Positions 6,140 through 15,232 of a stretch of DNA of 64,000 nucleotides are shown here, piece after piece; the first letter of the stretch is position 1, and the number at the start of each line of letters is the position of its first letter. A program made the position numbers and the translations under genes. Under the pieces are notes generated by a model. It was not told the DNA's origin. It was given only the letters and a program-made list of their open reading frames with translations, and did no database searches. The stretch is from CAXBBB01 sp963841855. Its GTDB lineage: Bacteria; Bacteroidota; Rhodothermia; Rhodothermales; BA12. The DNA lies in NCBI GenBank assembly GCA_963841855.1, contig CAWJEJ010000002.1:1-64000 (forward strand), given 5' to 3'.

Positions 6140-9100
6140 CTACGGTTTGCTGAAGTGCCCGACCGCGTAGTGCTCGACGGCGTGGGGGATCTCCTTGGCC
6201 CAGCCGTCCAGGCCCAGGTCTTTGACCAGGCGGCGGACTTGGGCGCGCAGTCCTTTCTTCAGCTGCGTCTTGTGCTGCCAGTGCGGAGGGGCGCTGTCGT
6301 CCGAGGCGTAGAGGGCGTCGATGGCGAGGGCGGCCTGCTCCAAGGGCGACGGCGGCGGGGCGGCGGGGCGGCCGGTGGGCTGGTAGGGCGGGCCGGTCTC
6401 GGCGGTCGCGGCAGTGGGCGGCTTGTCCTCTGGCGCGGGCTTGAACCGTTCGAGGATCGCGTGCAGGTCGAAGGCGGACGGGTGCAGGCCCGAACGGGTG
6501 TGGGCGTCGTCTTCGGCCTGCACGCCGCTGGCGACCTCGCGCGTCGCGTCCAAGGCTTCCTGGTCGCCGAGCAGTCCGGCGTTGAACTGTTCGATGAGTT
6601 CTTTGACGCGGTCGCTGAACTTCTCGTATCTCGCCGGATTGCGGGCGGCGCGCTCGGACGTTTCCTTCTTCAACTCGGCCAGTTTGCGGACGGCGGCGGT
6701 CTTTAGGTCGACCGATCCGCCGAAATCGTCCCAGAAGCCGGGGTCGGTGAGGCTGCGGAGTTTGCAGACGGTCCGAAGTCCGGTCACGTCGAGGTGCTCG
6801 TCGAGCATGGCGCGGACTTTCTCGCTGTAGCCCTTCCAGTCGGTCTCCTCGACGTGCTCGAAGTGGAGTGTGCCGTAGGGCAGGAGGGCGCCGACGAACT
6901 TCACGTCGACGGCGTAGGGCAGCACGCGCGGGTCGGGCGAGAGGGCGGCGTAGGCGCGGACGAACGCGTCGGCGGCCTGCCGAAAGACGAACCACGCGTC
7001 CTCGCTTCCCAGGTGGGCGATGATCGCCTGGACGTCGGCTTTCACGTCGTCGGTGCGGGGGACGGCGGAGATCAGGCGTAGGGCGTCGCGGCGAGCCACG
7101 CGCAGTTTGTCGTGCAACTCTTCCTCGTCGCGCATCGCCATCGCTACGTCTTCGCTGCGGTAGGCCGACAGGGCATCTTCGAGCTTCTTGGACACGCCGA
7201 TGTAGTCGACGATCAGGCCGTGCTCTTTGCCCCGGTACACGCGGTTGGTCCGGGCGATGGCCTGGAGCAGGTTGTGATCGGTCAGCGGGTTGTCGAGGTA
7301 CATCGCCTGCTCGATCGGGGCGTCGAAGCCCGTCAGCAGCTTGTTGCACACGATCACGAAGCGCAGCGGGTCGTCGGGGTCGAGAAAGCGCGGGACGATT
7401 TTGGGCGTCACGTTGGCGGGGTCGATCTGGTATTGGACCAACTCGGGATACTGCTCGCCGTCGTGCTGGCCCGGACTGTAGATGCAGACCGACATCGCGC
7501 TTGCCGCCGCGTGGGCTTCGCCAGCGTCGTAGCCTTCGACTTTGCGCAGGTACCTGGCGATCACCCGGTCGAGCGCCTGCTTGTACATCACGCAGGCCCT
7601 GCGGTCGATGGCGCAGATCTGGGCTTTGAAGCCGTCGGGCATCACGTGGGCGCGGAAGTGCGACCAGATGTCGGCCGCGATCAGGTCGATGCGGGGGCGG
7701 AAGCGGGCCAGGTCGCCCTTGGTGACGCCGCGGCGCTTGAGTTCTTCGACGCGCTCGGCCGGCTCGTTGATGAACCACTGGTCGAAGAGCACGTCGATCT
7801 CCTTGTCGTGCAGGTGCCACTCGGTCATCCGGCTCACGTAGAAAATCGGGACCGTCGCGCCGTCGGCTACGGCGTCGTCGATGCCGTATTTGTCCAGGTA
7901 GGCTTCGCCCTTCGAACCGGCGCGTGGGGCTCCGAAGTTTTGAAACGTGTCTTTGTCGCCCTTCTTGACCGGAGTGCCCGTGAAGCCGAAGCGCGTCGCG
8001 TCGGGGAGCAGGGCGCGGACGTAGGCTCCCAAGTCTTTCTCCTGGGTTCGGTGGGCTTCGTCGACCATCAGGATCCAGTTGTCGGAGCCTTCGACGGCCA
8101 TCTCGCGCAGGGCGGACCGGCGCTCGGATAGGCTGGGCGATTTGAGCCGGGCGTCGTCGCGGTTGAACTTGAAGATGGTCGAGAGGACGACTTTGCCGGA
8201 CGATCCGGGCGTGACGATCCGGCGCAGCTGGGCCATGCTGCCGGCCTGGGCGATGTTAGGGATGCCGACGGCGGCAAACGTCTGGGTGATCTGCGTGTTG
8301 AGGTCGATGCGGTCCGTGACGACGAGCAGGTTCGGGTTTTGCAGGCGTGGGCTGACGATGCCCCGGTGCAGCTTGAGTTTGAGCGCGGCGAACACCATCG
8401 TCAGGCTCTTGCCCGATCCCTGGGTGTGCCAGATCAGCCCGGCGCGGTGCTCGCCGCCGACGACGCGGGCGACCATCTTGTTGACGGCGCGGAACTGCTG
8501 GTAGCGGCACACCTTTTTGATCGTCTTGCCGCCGCGCGTCTCGAAGACGACGAAGTGGGCCAGGATGTCGAGCAACCGCGTCTTTTCGAGCAGGGCGTAG
8601 AGGCCCTTCTGGGTCTCGTCCGAGAACTCGTCTGCCGTCCGGGGCCACGGGTCGCGCCACTGGCTCCAATACGCGCGCGGCGCTCCGGTCGCGCCGTATT
8701 TGAACTGCACGTCGGTCGTGGCGATGTTGAACAGGTTGGAGTGGAACAGGCGCGGCACCTGGCGCTCGGCCGACTTGACCTGGTCGATGGTGTCGCCGAT
8801 GCCCTGGCTTTTGTTCGTCGGGCTTTTGGCTTCGATCACGACGAGCGGGATGCCGTTGACGTAGACGACCACGTCGGGCTTGCGGACGACGGCTCCCCGG
8901 ACGCGCAGCTGGTTGGTGCAGGCCCAGTCGTTGTTGTCCACGTCGTCGAAGTCGATCAGGCGGATGGTGCGGTGCGTGGCCTCGCCGGGAATCTTACGGC
9001 TGTAGTCGCCCCGCAGGATCTGCGTCCACCGCTCGTTGCTCGTCACGCCCGCCAGATCGGCGGCGACGGCCTGGGCAACCGTGGGCGGGATCTGGTTGAT

Positions 9101-9262
9101 GCGCACCAGGGCGTCGACGAGCAGCGGCTCGAACAGCACGTCGTTCTCGCGCTTGCGCAGTTTGGGGTGATCGCTCGGCGGGATCAGGCGGTAGCCGTAG
9201 GCGTCGACCAGCGTGTCGAGGATCGGCTTCTCGACCAGCGTGTACTCGTTGGGCGTGCTCAT
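6140..9262 (-). CDS. hsdR: Type I restriction enzyme R subunit
   Basis: A full-length 1040-residue HsdR. The N-terminal PD-(D/E)xK nuclease is at about residues 129-146 (PDVVVYVNGIPLVVIEAKSP). The translocase motor follows: Walker A QGSGKS (281-286), DEAH (401-404) and motif III GFTGTPV. The C-terminal part binds the methylase complex. It cuts DNA after ATP-driven translocation, once HsdS recognises an unmethylated site. ATG 9262 overlaps the hsdS stop (ATGA). The frame is clean over 3.1 kb, in contrast to hsdS. Without working HsdS the enzyme would be idle. Confidence 0.95.
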   Translation of the reverse strand: MSTPNEYTLVEKPILDTLVDAYGYRLIPPSDHPKLRKRENDVLFEPLLVDALVRINQIPPTVAQAVAADLAGVTSNERWTQILRGDYSRKIPGEATHRTIRLIDFDDVDNNDWACTNQLRVRGAVVRKPDVVVYVNGIPLVVIEAKSPTNKSQGIGDTIDQVKSAERQVPRLFHSNLFNIATTDVQFKYGATGAPRAYWSQWRDPWPRTADEFSDETQKGLYALLEKTRLLDILAHFVVFETRGGKTIKKVCRYQQFRAVNKMVARVVGGEHRAGLIWHTQGSGKSLTMVFAALKLKLHRGIVSPRLQNPNLLVVTDRIDLNTQITQTFAAVGIPNIAQAGSMAQLRRIVTPGSSGKVVLSTIFKFNRDDARLKSPSLSERRSALREMAVEGSDNWILMVDEAHRTQEKDLGAYVRALLPDATRFGFTGTPVKKGDKDTFQNFGAPRAGSKGEAYLDKYGIDDAVADGATVPIFYVSRMTEWHLHDKEIDVLFDQWFINEPAERVEELKRRGVTKGDLARFRPRIDLIAADIWSHFRAHVMPDGFKAQICAIDRRACVMYKQALDRVIARYLRKVEGYDAGEAHAAASAMSVCIYSPGQHDGEQYPELVQYQIDPANVTPKIVPRFLDPDDPLRFVIVCNKLLTGFDAPIEQAMYLDNPLTDHNLLQAIARTNRVYRGKEHGLIVDYIGVSKKLEDALSAYRSEDVAMAMRDEEELHDKLRVARRDALRLISAVPRTDDVKADVQAIIAHLGSEDAWFVFRQAADAFVRAYAALSPDPRVLPYAVDVKFVGALLPYGTLHFEHVEETDWKGYSEKVRAMLDEHLDVTGLRTVCKLRSLTDPGFWDDFGGSVDLKTAAVRKLAELKKETSERAARNPARYEKFSDRVKELIEQFNAGLLGDQEALDATREVASGVQAEDDAHTRSGLHPSAFDLHAILERFKPAPEDKPPTAATAETGPPYQPTGRPAAPPPSPLEQAALAIDALYASDDSAPPHWQHKTQLKKGLRAQVRRLVKDLGLDGWAKEIPHAVEHYAVGHFSKP

Positions 9263-10483
9263 GGCGAGACGCGCACCGCGCCGGTTAGGAGGTCTTGGAG
9301 GAGTCCGGCTTTGAGTTTGCGAAGTCCATGTAGTCCATCTTCAGGCTTCTCGATAACGCTGGTCACAGAATCAAGCTGATTTACAATTGTCCTGCGCTCG
9401 GAGGCTGCCGGAAGCGCCATGCGGAAAGAGGAAGTTGCTTCGGGTTGATGTTCAACTGAGTCAGCTCCAGCAGATCAGCCTCAATTCGTGTTTGGGTCGG
9501 AGACGATAAGTACCAGTACGCTGCGAAGCGGGAGGTAGCCGAATCCGGTGCTCTCAATCTGCCAACCCGTTGATGTCAGATAGCAGTCCTCGTCCTCTTC
9601 GTTACCCAAGCATAGTTGGTCAGGCTACCCGTAACCCGATAAGGAAGTCGCCTTTTCTGAGTCGGAATCTCGGGATTGAGTCCGTGATCTTGGAGGGGAC
9701 CCGAGCAGCATTCGATAAGTCGAGTTGGCCATCCGAGAGATTACTCATGCGAACGATAGCTACTCCATTTGCATCAACAAAGTCGGCAGATTTGAAAGCA
9801 AAGCCGTTGTCGATGCGAGCCACATACCCAGCTGGCGAACCTCCCACGACTCGGGAATCTCGCCGATCTCCGTCTGCTTGAACCGCGTGTGGCCGATGCC
9901 TCGGGTCAGCAGGTCTTGGAGCAGTCCGTCCTTCACGCGCCGCGTCTGTTCGATGACCGCCTCGGTCGCCTGAATCGCTTCGTCTACGGACGAGAGGATG
10001 GCGGCGATCTTCTTCTGCTCGGCGAGGGGCGGAAGGAGAACGGTGCGAACTTTGAAGTCCTTGGAGGTTGCAGCTGCCTTGCCTTCCAGCGAGCCGACAG
10101 CACCGTACGCCAGCACGCTCATATGAATGCGGTCGGACATACTCCGAGAGCCGTCTGGATCTACGCCGACGCTAGTTGAATGCGACGGAAGTCTGCAGTG
10201 TGCACTCAGCGACAGTCCAACTCAGCCGGAAGTGAGCGCTGCGCCGGGTTCACGACAGTATCCAGCCTTCGACGAGATGAGCTGGCCAGCTCGACAGTAC
10301 TCTGCTTCCGCGGCCGAAGTCTCCTCGCAGAATCCGTCTCTGCCGTCACAGGACTGTAAACGTCCAGTATTATTGAGCTGTAACTCGGCGTTCTCGCACA
10401 TTCGACTCTTGTGAACTACGGTCGTTGAAGTGCGCGAATCGGCGATTGACGCGATTCCACCCGTCTGGAACGTCAACCTGCAT
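9259..10483 (-). pseudogene. hsdS: Type I specificity subunit, broken by several frameshifts
   Basis: Family pieces appear in order but in changing frames. The start ATGCAGGTTG (10483) overlaps the hsdM stop. A central conserved region LPPLAEQKKIAAILSSVDEA plus LLQDLLTRG spans about 9880-10060, and a second target-recognition domain follows (RIDNGFAFKSADF, DFLIGLR). Then come TNYAWV, NEEDEDCYL, YLSSPTQTRIEADLLELT, and the terminal repeat SERRTIVNQLDSV with GLLQDLLTGAVRV, which ends at TGA 9259-9261. Shifts lie near 9830, 9628, 9600 and ~9510, with others at ~9420 and upstream of 10140. The first target-recognition domain is unreadable as one frame. Several look like single lost G or A bases in short runs. 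Confidence 0.8.
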
Positions 10484-11966
10484 AGCCGACCTCCTCTAAG
10501 AACCCGAGCATCCGGCGTTCGGCGTCGTCGCGGGTGGACATGAGGTCGTGGAGCGTCGCCACCTCGGCGCGCACGTCGATCCGAGGCGGCGGCGGGTCGG
10601 TCTGGACGTAGCGGGTGAGGTTGAGGTTGTGATCGTTGGCGCGGATCTCGTCGAGGTCGACGACGCGGCAGAACAGGTCTTCGTCGGCCCACCGGTCGAC
10701 CGCGCCCAGCCAGCCGCGCGACGTTGTCGTCCGAGAGGTCGTTCTGGTTTTTGCCCGGCACGAATAGTCCTTGTCGCCGTTGACGACGAGCACCTGCCCC
10801 TTGCGATGGGCCGGTTTGTCGCGGTCGAGCAGCAGGATCGCCGCCGGGATGCCGGTCCCATAAAACAGGTTCGGCCCCAGCCCGACGACGGCCTCGACCA
10901 GGTCGTCCTCGAGCAGCCCCTTGCGGATCTTGCCCTCGGCCCCGCCGCGAAAGAGCACGCCGTGCGGCACCACGACCGCCATCCGCCCCCCGGCTGACAG
11001 CGACGCCACCATGTGCTGGATGAAGGCCAGATCGCCGTAGGATTTGGGCGGGCAGCCGTAGGTATCGCGCCCGTAGGCGTCGCCCTTGGACCAGACCGAG
11101 TGCCCCCACCCTTTGAGGCTGAACGGCGGGTTGGCGAGGACCAGGTCGAAGCGCTTGAGCACGTGATCGGCCGTCGTGTGCTTGGGGTTGAGGAGGGTAT
11201 CGCCCCGCTCGACGAACGCATCGTCGATGTCGTGCAGGAAGAGCGACATCTTGCAGATGGCCCACGTGTTGAGGTTTTTCTCCTGCCCGTAGAGCGTGAG
11301 CGACTTGGGGTTCAGGCCGTGGCGCTCCATGTAGTGCGTCGTCTCCAGCAGCATACCGCCCGAGCCGCACGCCGGGTCGTAGACCGTCTGCCCCTCCTGC
11401 GGTTTGAGGATCTCGACCATGATCTTGACCACCTGCTTGGGCGTGTAGAACTCGCCGCCCTTCTTGCCCGCATCGTCGGCAAACTTGGCGATCAGGTACT
11501 CGTAGGCGTCGCCCAAGACCGTCGAGTCCACGTCGGCCCGCCGCATCCTATACGTCTCGAAGTGCTGGAGCAGGCTGGCGAGCAGGTGATCGGGAAACCG
11601 CTGCTTGTTGGCAAAGTCGACGTCCTGGAAGACGCCCTTCAAGCGCGGATTGGCGTCCTCGATGGCCCGAAACGACGTGTTGAGCGCGGTCCCGATGTCG
11701 ACCGAAGTGGCCCGCACGTCGCGCCAGAAGCAGCCCGCGGGAAGGTCGAAGCGGTGCTCTTCGGGATCGGCGGCGAGCGCCTCGTTGCCGTCGTATTCGG
11801 CCAGCCGCTGCTCGTACTCCTCCTCCCACACGTCGCACAGGCGCTTGTAGAAGAGCAGGCCGAAGATGTAGTGCTTGAAATCGCCCGAGTCGATCGAGCC
11901 TCTGAGCAGGTCGGCGGCGCCCCAGAGGTGGCGTTCGAGAAGCGGAAGCGTGAGGAGTTGGGACAT
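10473..11966 (-). CDS. hsdM: Type I R-M methyltransferase subunit with a locally shifted segment
   Basis: 497 residues of N6-adenine methyltransferase. An N-terminal HsdM helical bundle (LERHLWGAADLLRGS) is followed by SAM-binding DPACGSGGML (197-206) and catalytic NPPF (279-282). It would modify the adenine in the HsdS-specified site and forms the M2S core. Between about 10705 and 10762 the conserved reading VPGKNQNDLSDDNVARLAG appears only in another frame. Two compensating single-base changes replace about 19 residues with Thr/Arg-rich sequence before AVDRWADED resumes. First gene of the operon; its stop overlaps the hsdS start. Confidence 0.9.
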   Translation of the reverse strand: MSQLLTLPLLERHLWGAADLLRGSIDSGDFKHYIFGLLFYKRLCDVWEEEYEQRLAEYDGNEALAADPEEHRFDLPAGCFWRDVRATSVDIGTALNTSFRAIEDANPRLKGVFQDVDFANKQRFPDHLLASLLQHFETYRMRRADVDSTVLGDAYEYLIAKFADDAGKKGGEFYTPKQVVKIMVEILKPQEGQTVYDPACGSGGMLLETTHYMERHGLNPKSLTLYGQEKNLNTWAICKMSLFLHDIDDAFVERGDTLLNPKHTTADHVLKRFDLVLANPPFSLKGWGHSVWSKGDAYGRDTYGCPPKSYGDLAFIQHMVASLSAGGRMAVVVPHGVLFRGGAEGKIRKGLLEDDLVEAVVGLGPNLFYGTGIPAAILLLDRDKPAHRKGQVLVVNGDKDYSCRAKTRTTSRTTTSRGWLGAVDRWADEDLFCRVVDLDEIRANDHNLNLTRYVQTDPPPPRIDVRAEVATLHDLMSTRDDAERRMLGFLEEVGYAG

Positions 11967-12023
11967 GCGTCGGGCGATGGGTGGAACGGATGCTAAAAGT
12001 AATGCGGCGCGGGGAGCGGATGG

Positions 12024-12287
12024 CTGATGTCGAGTCTCGTTCAGGGGCGGATCACGAGCGGGTTCCGGCTTTCGTGACCGTTGTGGATCCCTGCCTGCGC
12101 AGGGAAGACGGCTGAACGGGTGGGGAGCGGATGGCGGTCGGGCCCCTCCGCACCCGGGACGAGTGCATTCTCGACTGGCGACTGATGCCGAGTCTCGGTC
12201 AGGGGCGGATCACGAGCGGGTTCCGGCTTTCGTGGCCGTTGTGGATCCCTGCCTACGCAGGGAAGACGGCTGAACGGGTGGGGAGCG
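12024..12287. repeat. Direct repeat of about 106 bp, two copies
   Basis: 12024-12129 and 12182-12287 are nearly identical (offset 158 bp). Each carries a CCTGCCTGCGCAGG-type palindrome near its middle. A shorter relative of that core (ccctgcctgcgcaggaatga) sits at 40997-41019. These are non-coding dispersed repeats between hsdM and selO. Confidence 0.75.
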
Positions 12288-12440
12288 AGCTGCGAAAAGT
12301 AGAATGCGCCCGCCCTGCCTCCGCGTGCCGATCAAGCCGGGGGCAGGCTCTCCGGGCACCTCGCTTGGGCTGAGGCAAGGACGAAACGGCGCGGCAAAGG
12401 TGTCGGCTCTGAGACTGCCGAGACGTTCGAGCAGCACTGT

Positions 12441-12654
12441 CCCCTCCTTTCGGAGGAGAGGTGCCGAAGACACCCGTGTCGAAGACACCCGTGTCGAAGG
12501 CGGGGTGGTCCGAGAGGCAAGCGGGGAGCTAGAAACGAGCTTCTGAGCGACCAGACCCCTCCGCCGCTGGCGCGACACCTCCCCTTGGCTAAGGGGAGGA
12601 CGATTTGTATAAACCGTAGTGCGGAGGCGGGATGCCGCAGGCGGGGTGGTCCGA
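12441..12654. repeat. Dispersed CCCCTCC...GGGGTGGTCC element, two units with a 15-bp tandem
   Basis: Two units (12441-12511 and 12552-12654) each run from a cccctcc end to a ggcggggtggtccg end. The first contains gaagacacccgtgtc twice in tandem (12466-12495). The ends match the elements at 42711-42861 and 45742-45895, giving a family of at least three loci in the window. With the 106-bp repeats it fills the 840-bp gap before selO, and I see no gene here. Confidence 0.65.
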
Positions 12655-12807
12655 GGCGAACGCAGAGGCTCATGTCAGGCGTTCGCGCAGTCGACCCTCC
12701 GACCTTCGACGCGCGTGTCCTGAACTCACCGGCCCTGCTGAGGACGGGGGATGGACCTGACCGAAGACCCAGGCTTTCGAGCCGCACTCCTCCACCCGTC
12801 CCCTCCT

Positions 12808-14328
12808 ATGCCTCTTGCCGAGCACGCGCCGACGCCCGCCCTTCCGCTGGAAACCGCCTACGCCCAACTCCCCGCCCACTTCTATGCGCGCGTCGCGCCC
12901 ACGCCCGTCGCCGATCCTCACCTGATTCGCCTCAACCGGCCGCTGGCTCTCACGCTGGGACTCGACCCCGACGCGCTCTCGGGCGATGCGGGCATTGGGG
13001 TGCTATCCGGCAATCGGCTCGCCGCGCCCCACCCCATCGCGACGGCCTACGCGGGGCACCAGTTCGGCGGCTTCGTGCCCAGCCTGGGCGACGGACGCGC
13101 CGTCTTGCTCGGCGAACTCACGGCTCCCACCGGCGAGCGCTACGACGTGCAACTCAAAGGGGCGGGCCCCACGCCGTTTTCGCGCGGCGGCGACGGGCGC
13201 GCGCCGTTGGGACCGGTCTTGCGCGAGTACCTCGTAGGCGAGGCGATGGCAGCGATGGGCGTTCCCACCACGCGCGCACTCGCAGCCGTGGCGACGGGCG
13301 AAACCGTGATCCGCCGCACCATAGAGCCGGGCGCGATCCTGACCCGCGTCGCCGGCAGCCACGTCCGCGTGGGCACGTTCGAGTATTTCGCCGCGCGCGA
13401 CGACCAAGAGGCGCTGCGCCTGCTGGCCGACCACGTCATCCAGCGGCACTATCCCGATGCCGCGCGCTCGCCCCACCCCTACGTCGCCCTGCTCACCGCC
13501 GTCGCCCAGGCCCAGGCCCGCCTGATCGCGCAGTGGATGCTGGTGGGCTTCGTGCACGGCGTGATGAACACGGACAACTCGTCGGTCGCGGGCGAGACCA
13601 TCGACTATGGCCCATGCGCGTTCCTCGACGCCTACGACCCGGACGCCGTCTTCAGCTCCATCGATCGCAGCGGACGCTACGCCTACGCGCGCCAGCCCGC
13701 CATCGGAAAGTGGAACCTGGTCAGACTCGCCGAATGCCTGCTGCCTCTGCTTTCGGACGATGCGGAAAGGGCCGTCGCCTTAGCCCACACGGCGCTCGAA
13801 GCCTACGACCAGAGCGCAGGCCGCGCCTACCGCACGGGCCTGCACGCCAAGCTCGGTCTGCTCACGCCCCACCCCGGCGACGACGCGCTGGCGGACGATC
13901 TGTTGGCGCTCATGGCCGATGGCCGCGCCGACTTCACGCTCACCTTTCGCCGCCTGAGCGAGTCGCTTCGTCACGAGGGCGAAAGGGCGGACGCGGGCGT
14001 ACGGGGGCGCGCAGACGATGCCAGTGACCTCTTCGCCGCTCCGTCTGTCTTTCTCGCGTGGCAGGAGCAGTGGCGCGCCCGCGTCGACGCTGAGCCGGCG
14101 GGCCGCCAAGCGGTGAGGGACCACATGCTTGGGCGCAATCCGCTCTACATCCCCCGCAACCACCTGGTCGAGGCCGCCCTCAGCGCCGCCGCCCAAGGCG
14201 ACTATGCACCGTTTCACCGACTGGCCGACGTGCTCCAATCGCCGTTCCGGTCGCAGCCCGGATGCGAGCGTTTCGCCACGCCCCCCACGAACGAACAGCG
14301 CGTCCACCAGACCTTTTGCGGCACCTGA
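12808..14328 (+). CDS. selO: SelO/YdiU family protein adenylyltransferase
   Basis: About 506 residues of the SelO pseudokinase family, which transfers AMP from ATP to Ser/Thr/Tyr of target proteins and is tied to redox stress. Diagnostic segments are YAGHQFGGFVPSLGDGRA, LKGAGPTPFSRGGDGRA, HGVMNTDNSSV with the metal/catalytic Asp and Asn, and DYGPCAFLD. The protein ends in FCGT, consistent with the C-terminal redox-active Cys seen in bacterial homologues. ATG 12808 gives a start close to the family's usual N-terminus; an ATG at 12751 would add 19 atypical residues. It stands alone on the plus strand. Confidence 0.92.
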   Translation: MPLAEHAPTPALPLETAYAQLPAHFYARVAPTPVADPHLIRLNRPLALTLGLDPDALSGDAGIGVLSGNRLAAPHPIATAYAGHQFGGFVPSLGDGRAVLLGELTAPTGERYDVQLKGAGPTPFSRGGDGRAPLGPVLREYLVGEAMAAMGVPTTRALAAVATGETVIRRTIEPGAILTRVAGSHVRVGTFEYFAARDDQEALRLLADHVIQRHYPDAARSPHPYVALLTAVAQAQARLIAQWMLVGFVHGVMNTDNSSVAGETIDYGPCAFLDAYDPDAVFSSIDRSGRYAYARQPAIGKWNLVRLAECLLPLLSDDAERAVALAHTALEAYDQSAGRAYRTGLHAKLGLLTPHPGDDALADDLLALMADGRADFTLTFRRLSESLRHEGERADAGVRGRADDASDLFAAPSVFLAWQEQWRARVDAEPAGRQAVRDHMLGRNPLYIPRNHLVEAALSAAAQGDYAPFHRLADVLQSPFRSQPGCERFATPPTNEQRVHQTFCGT

Positions 14329-14501
14329 CATGCGGCACCGCGAGGCACGCGCGACCGGCATCGCCGCTGAACGAGCGTCTGGCGCGACCTGCGTGGAGGG
14401 TGGATCGCCCCGGCACGCTGGAGAGTTGACCAGCGCTCTCGGGATTCGGCCCGGCTTGCAGACGCGGCCCCAGAACCGTCCCGCCCCTCTCCCCCGCCTC
14501 C

Positions 14502-14840
14502 ATGCCCGACCTTTCCGACGACGCCCTGCTCGCCGACTGCGACGTGGACACGTTTCGCTCGGGCGGTCCGGGTGGGCAGCACGCCAACAAGGTCGAGAGC
14601 GCCGTCCGGCTGACGCACCGTCCGTCGGGCGAGGTGGTGACGAGCCAGGCGACGCGGAGTCAGCATCGCAACAAGCGGATCGCGCTGGACGAACTGCGCA
14701 AGCGGCTGATCGCGCTCGCACGGCCCAAGAAGAAGCGCAAACGCACCAAGCCGACGGCCGGATCGAAGCGTCGACGGCTAGATGCCAAACGTCGGCGCGG
14801 CGAGAAGAAGGCTACGCGCCGACCCCCGAGCGTGGACTAG
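14502..14840 (+). CDS. Peptide chain release factor-like protein (GGQ domain, ArfB-like)
   Basis: 112 residues consisting of the RF-1 catalytic domain and a basic tail. The GGQ loop GGPGGQHANK (21-30) is intact, so it can be expected to hydrolyse peptidyl-tRNA on the ribosome. It lacks codon-recognition domains. The C-terminal ~45 residues are Lys/Arg-rich (KKKRKRTKP...), like the tail that ArfB/YaeJ inserts into the empty mRNA channel of stalled ribosomes. A ribosome-rescue role is likely but not proved. It lies 170 bp after selO on the same strand. Confidence 0.85.
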   Translation: MPDLSDDALLADCDVDTFRSGGPGGQHANKVESAVRLTHRPSGEVVTSQATRSQHRNKRIALDELRKRLIALARPKKKRKRTKPTAGSKRRRLDAKRRRGEKKATRRPPSVD

Positions 14841-15232
14841 GCGATTTCAGCCATGCTACCATCAATCGCAGAAGTCATCCGCGATGCGGGAAGCACCATC
14901 GGCCATCCAAGTTCAGACCGTCCTGTGAGAGCAAGCGGCATCGCGGGTATTCCACTCAGCCAAAGCACCCTCCATGCCGACCCTGCACACCTATGTCCTC
15001 GCCCACGACACCGGAGCCGCGCCCTCCGCCTGCCTTTCGGAGAGTAGATCAAGCGCATCGGAGAAGAGATCAAGGCTAGCGGCGAGTCGACCACAATCGA
15101 CGAAGCCGTCAGCGGCCTGACGCTCTTCAACGCTGCACGGCTGGCCAAGCGCATACCGGCCGCTCTCGGACTCCGTCAGCAAAAGCTAGCAGAAACCCTG
15201 ATACGAGGCCGCGCGCGCGCCAGACACCGGCG
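14841..15232. other. Non-coding gap with possible gene debris
   Basis: No complete gene. A plus-strand frame from 15048 (after TAG 15045-15047) reads protein-like, IKRIGEEIKASGESTTIDEA then LTLFNAARLAKRIPAALG. It has no start and runs into the 3' end of the opposite-strand macroglobulin gene. It may be a decayed small gene. Confidence 0.3.

Noticed and set aside
7112..8131. Long plus-strand frame inside hsdR
   Set aside because: Antisense shadow; hsdR motifs run uninterrupted on the minus strand.
14974..15046. Frame starting MPTLHTYVLAHDTGAAP, reminiscent of a nucleotide-modification-associated (Nmad2) protein start
   Set aside because: Resemblance is limited to about 15 residues and the expected continuation is absent in all frames.
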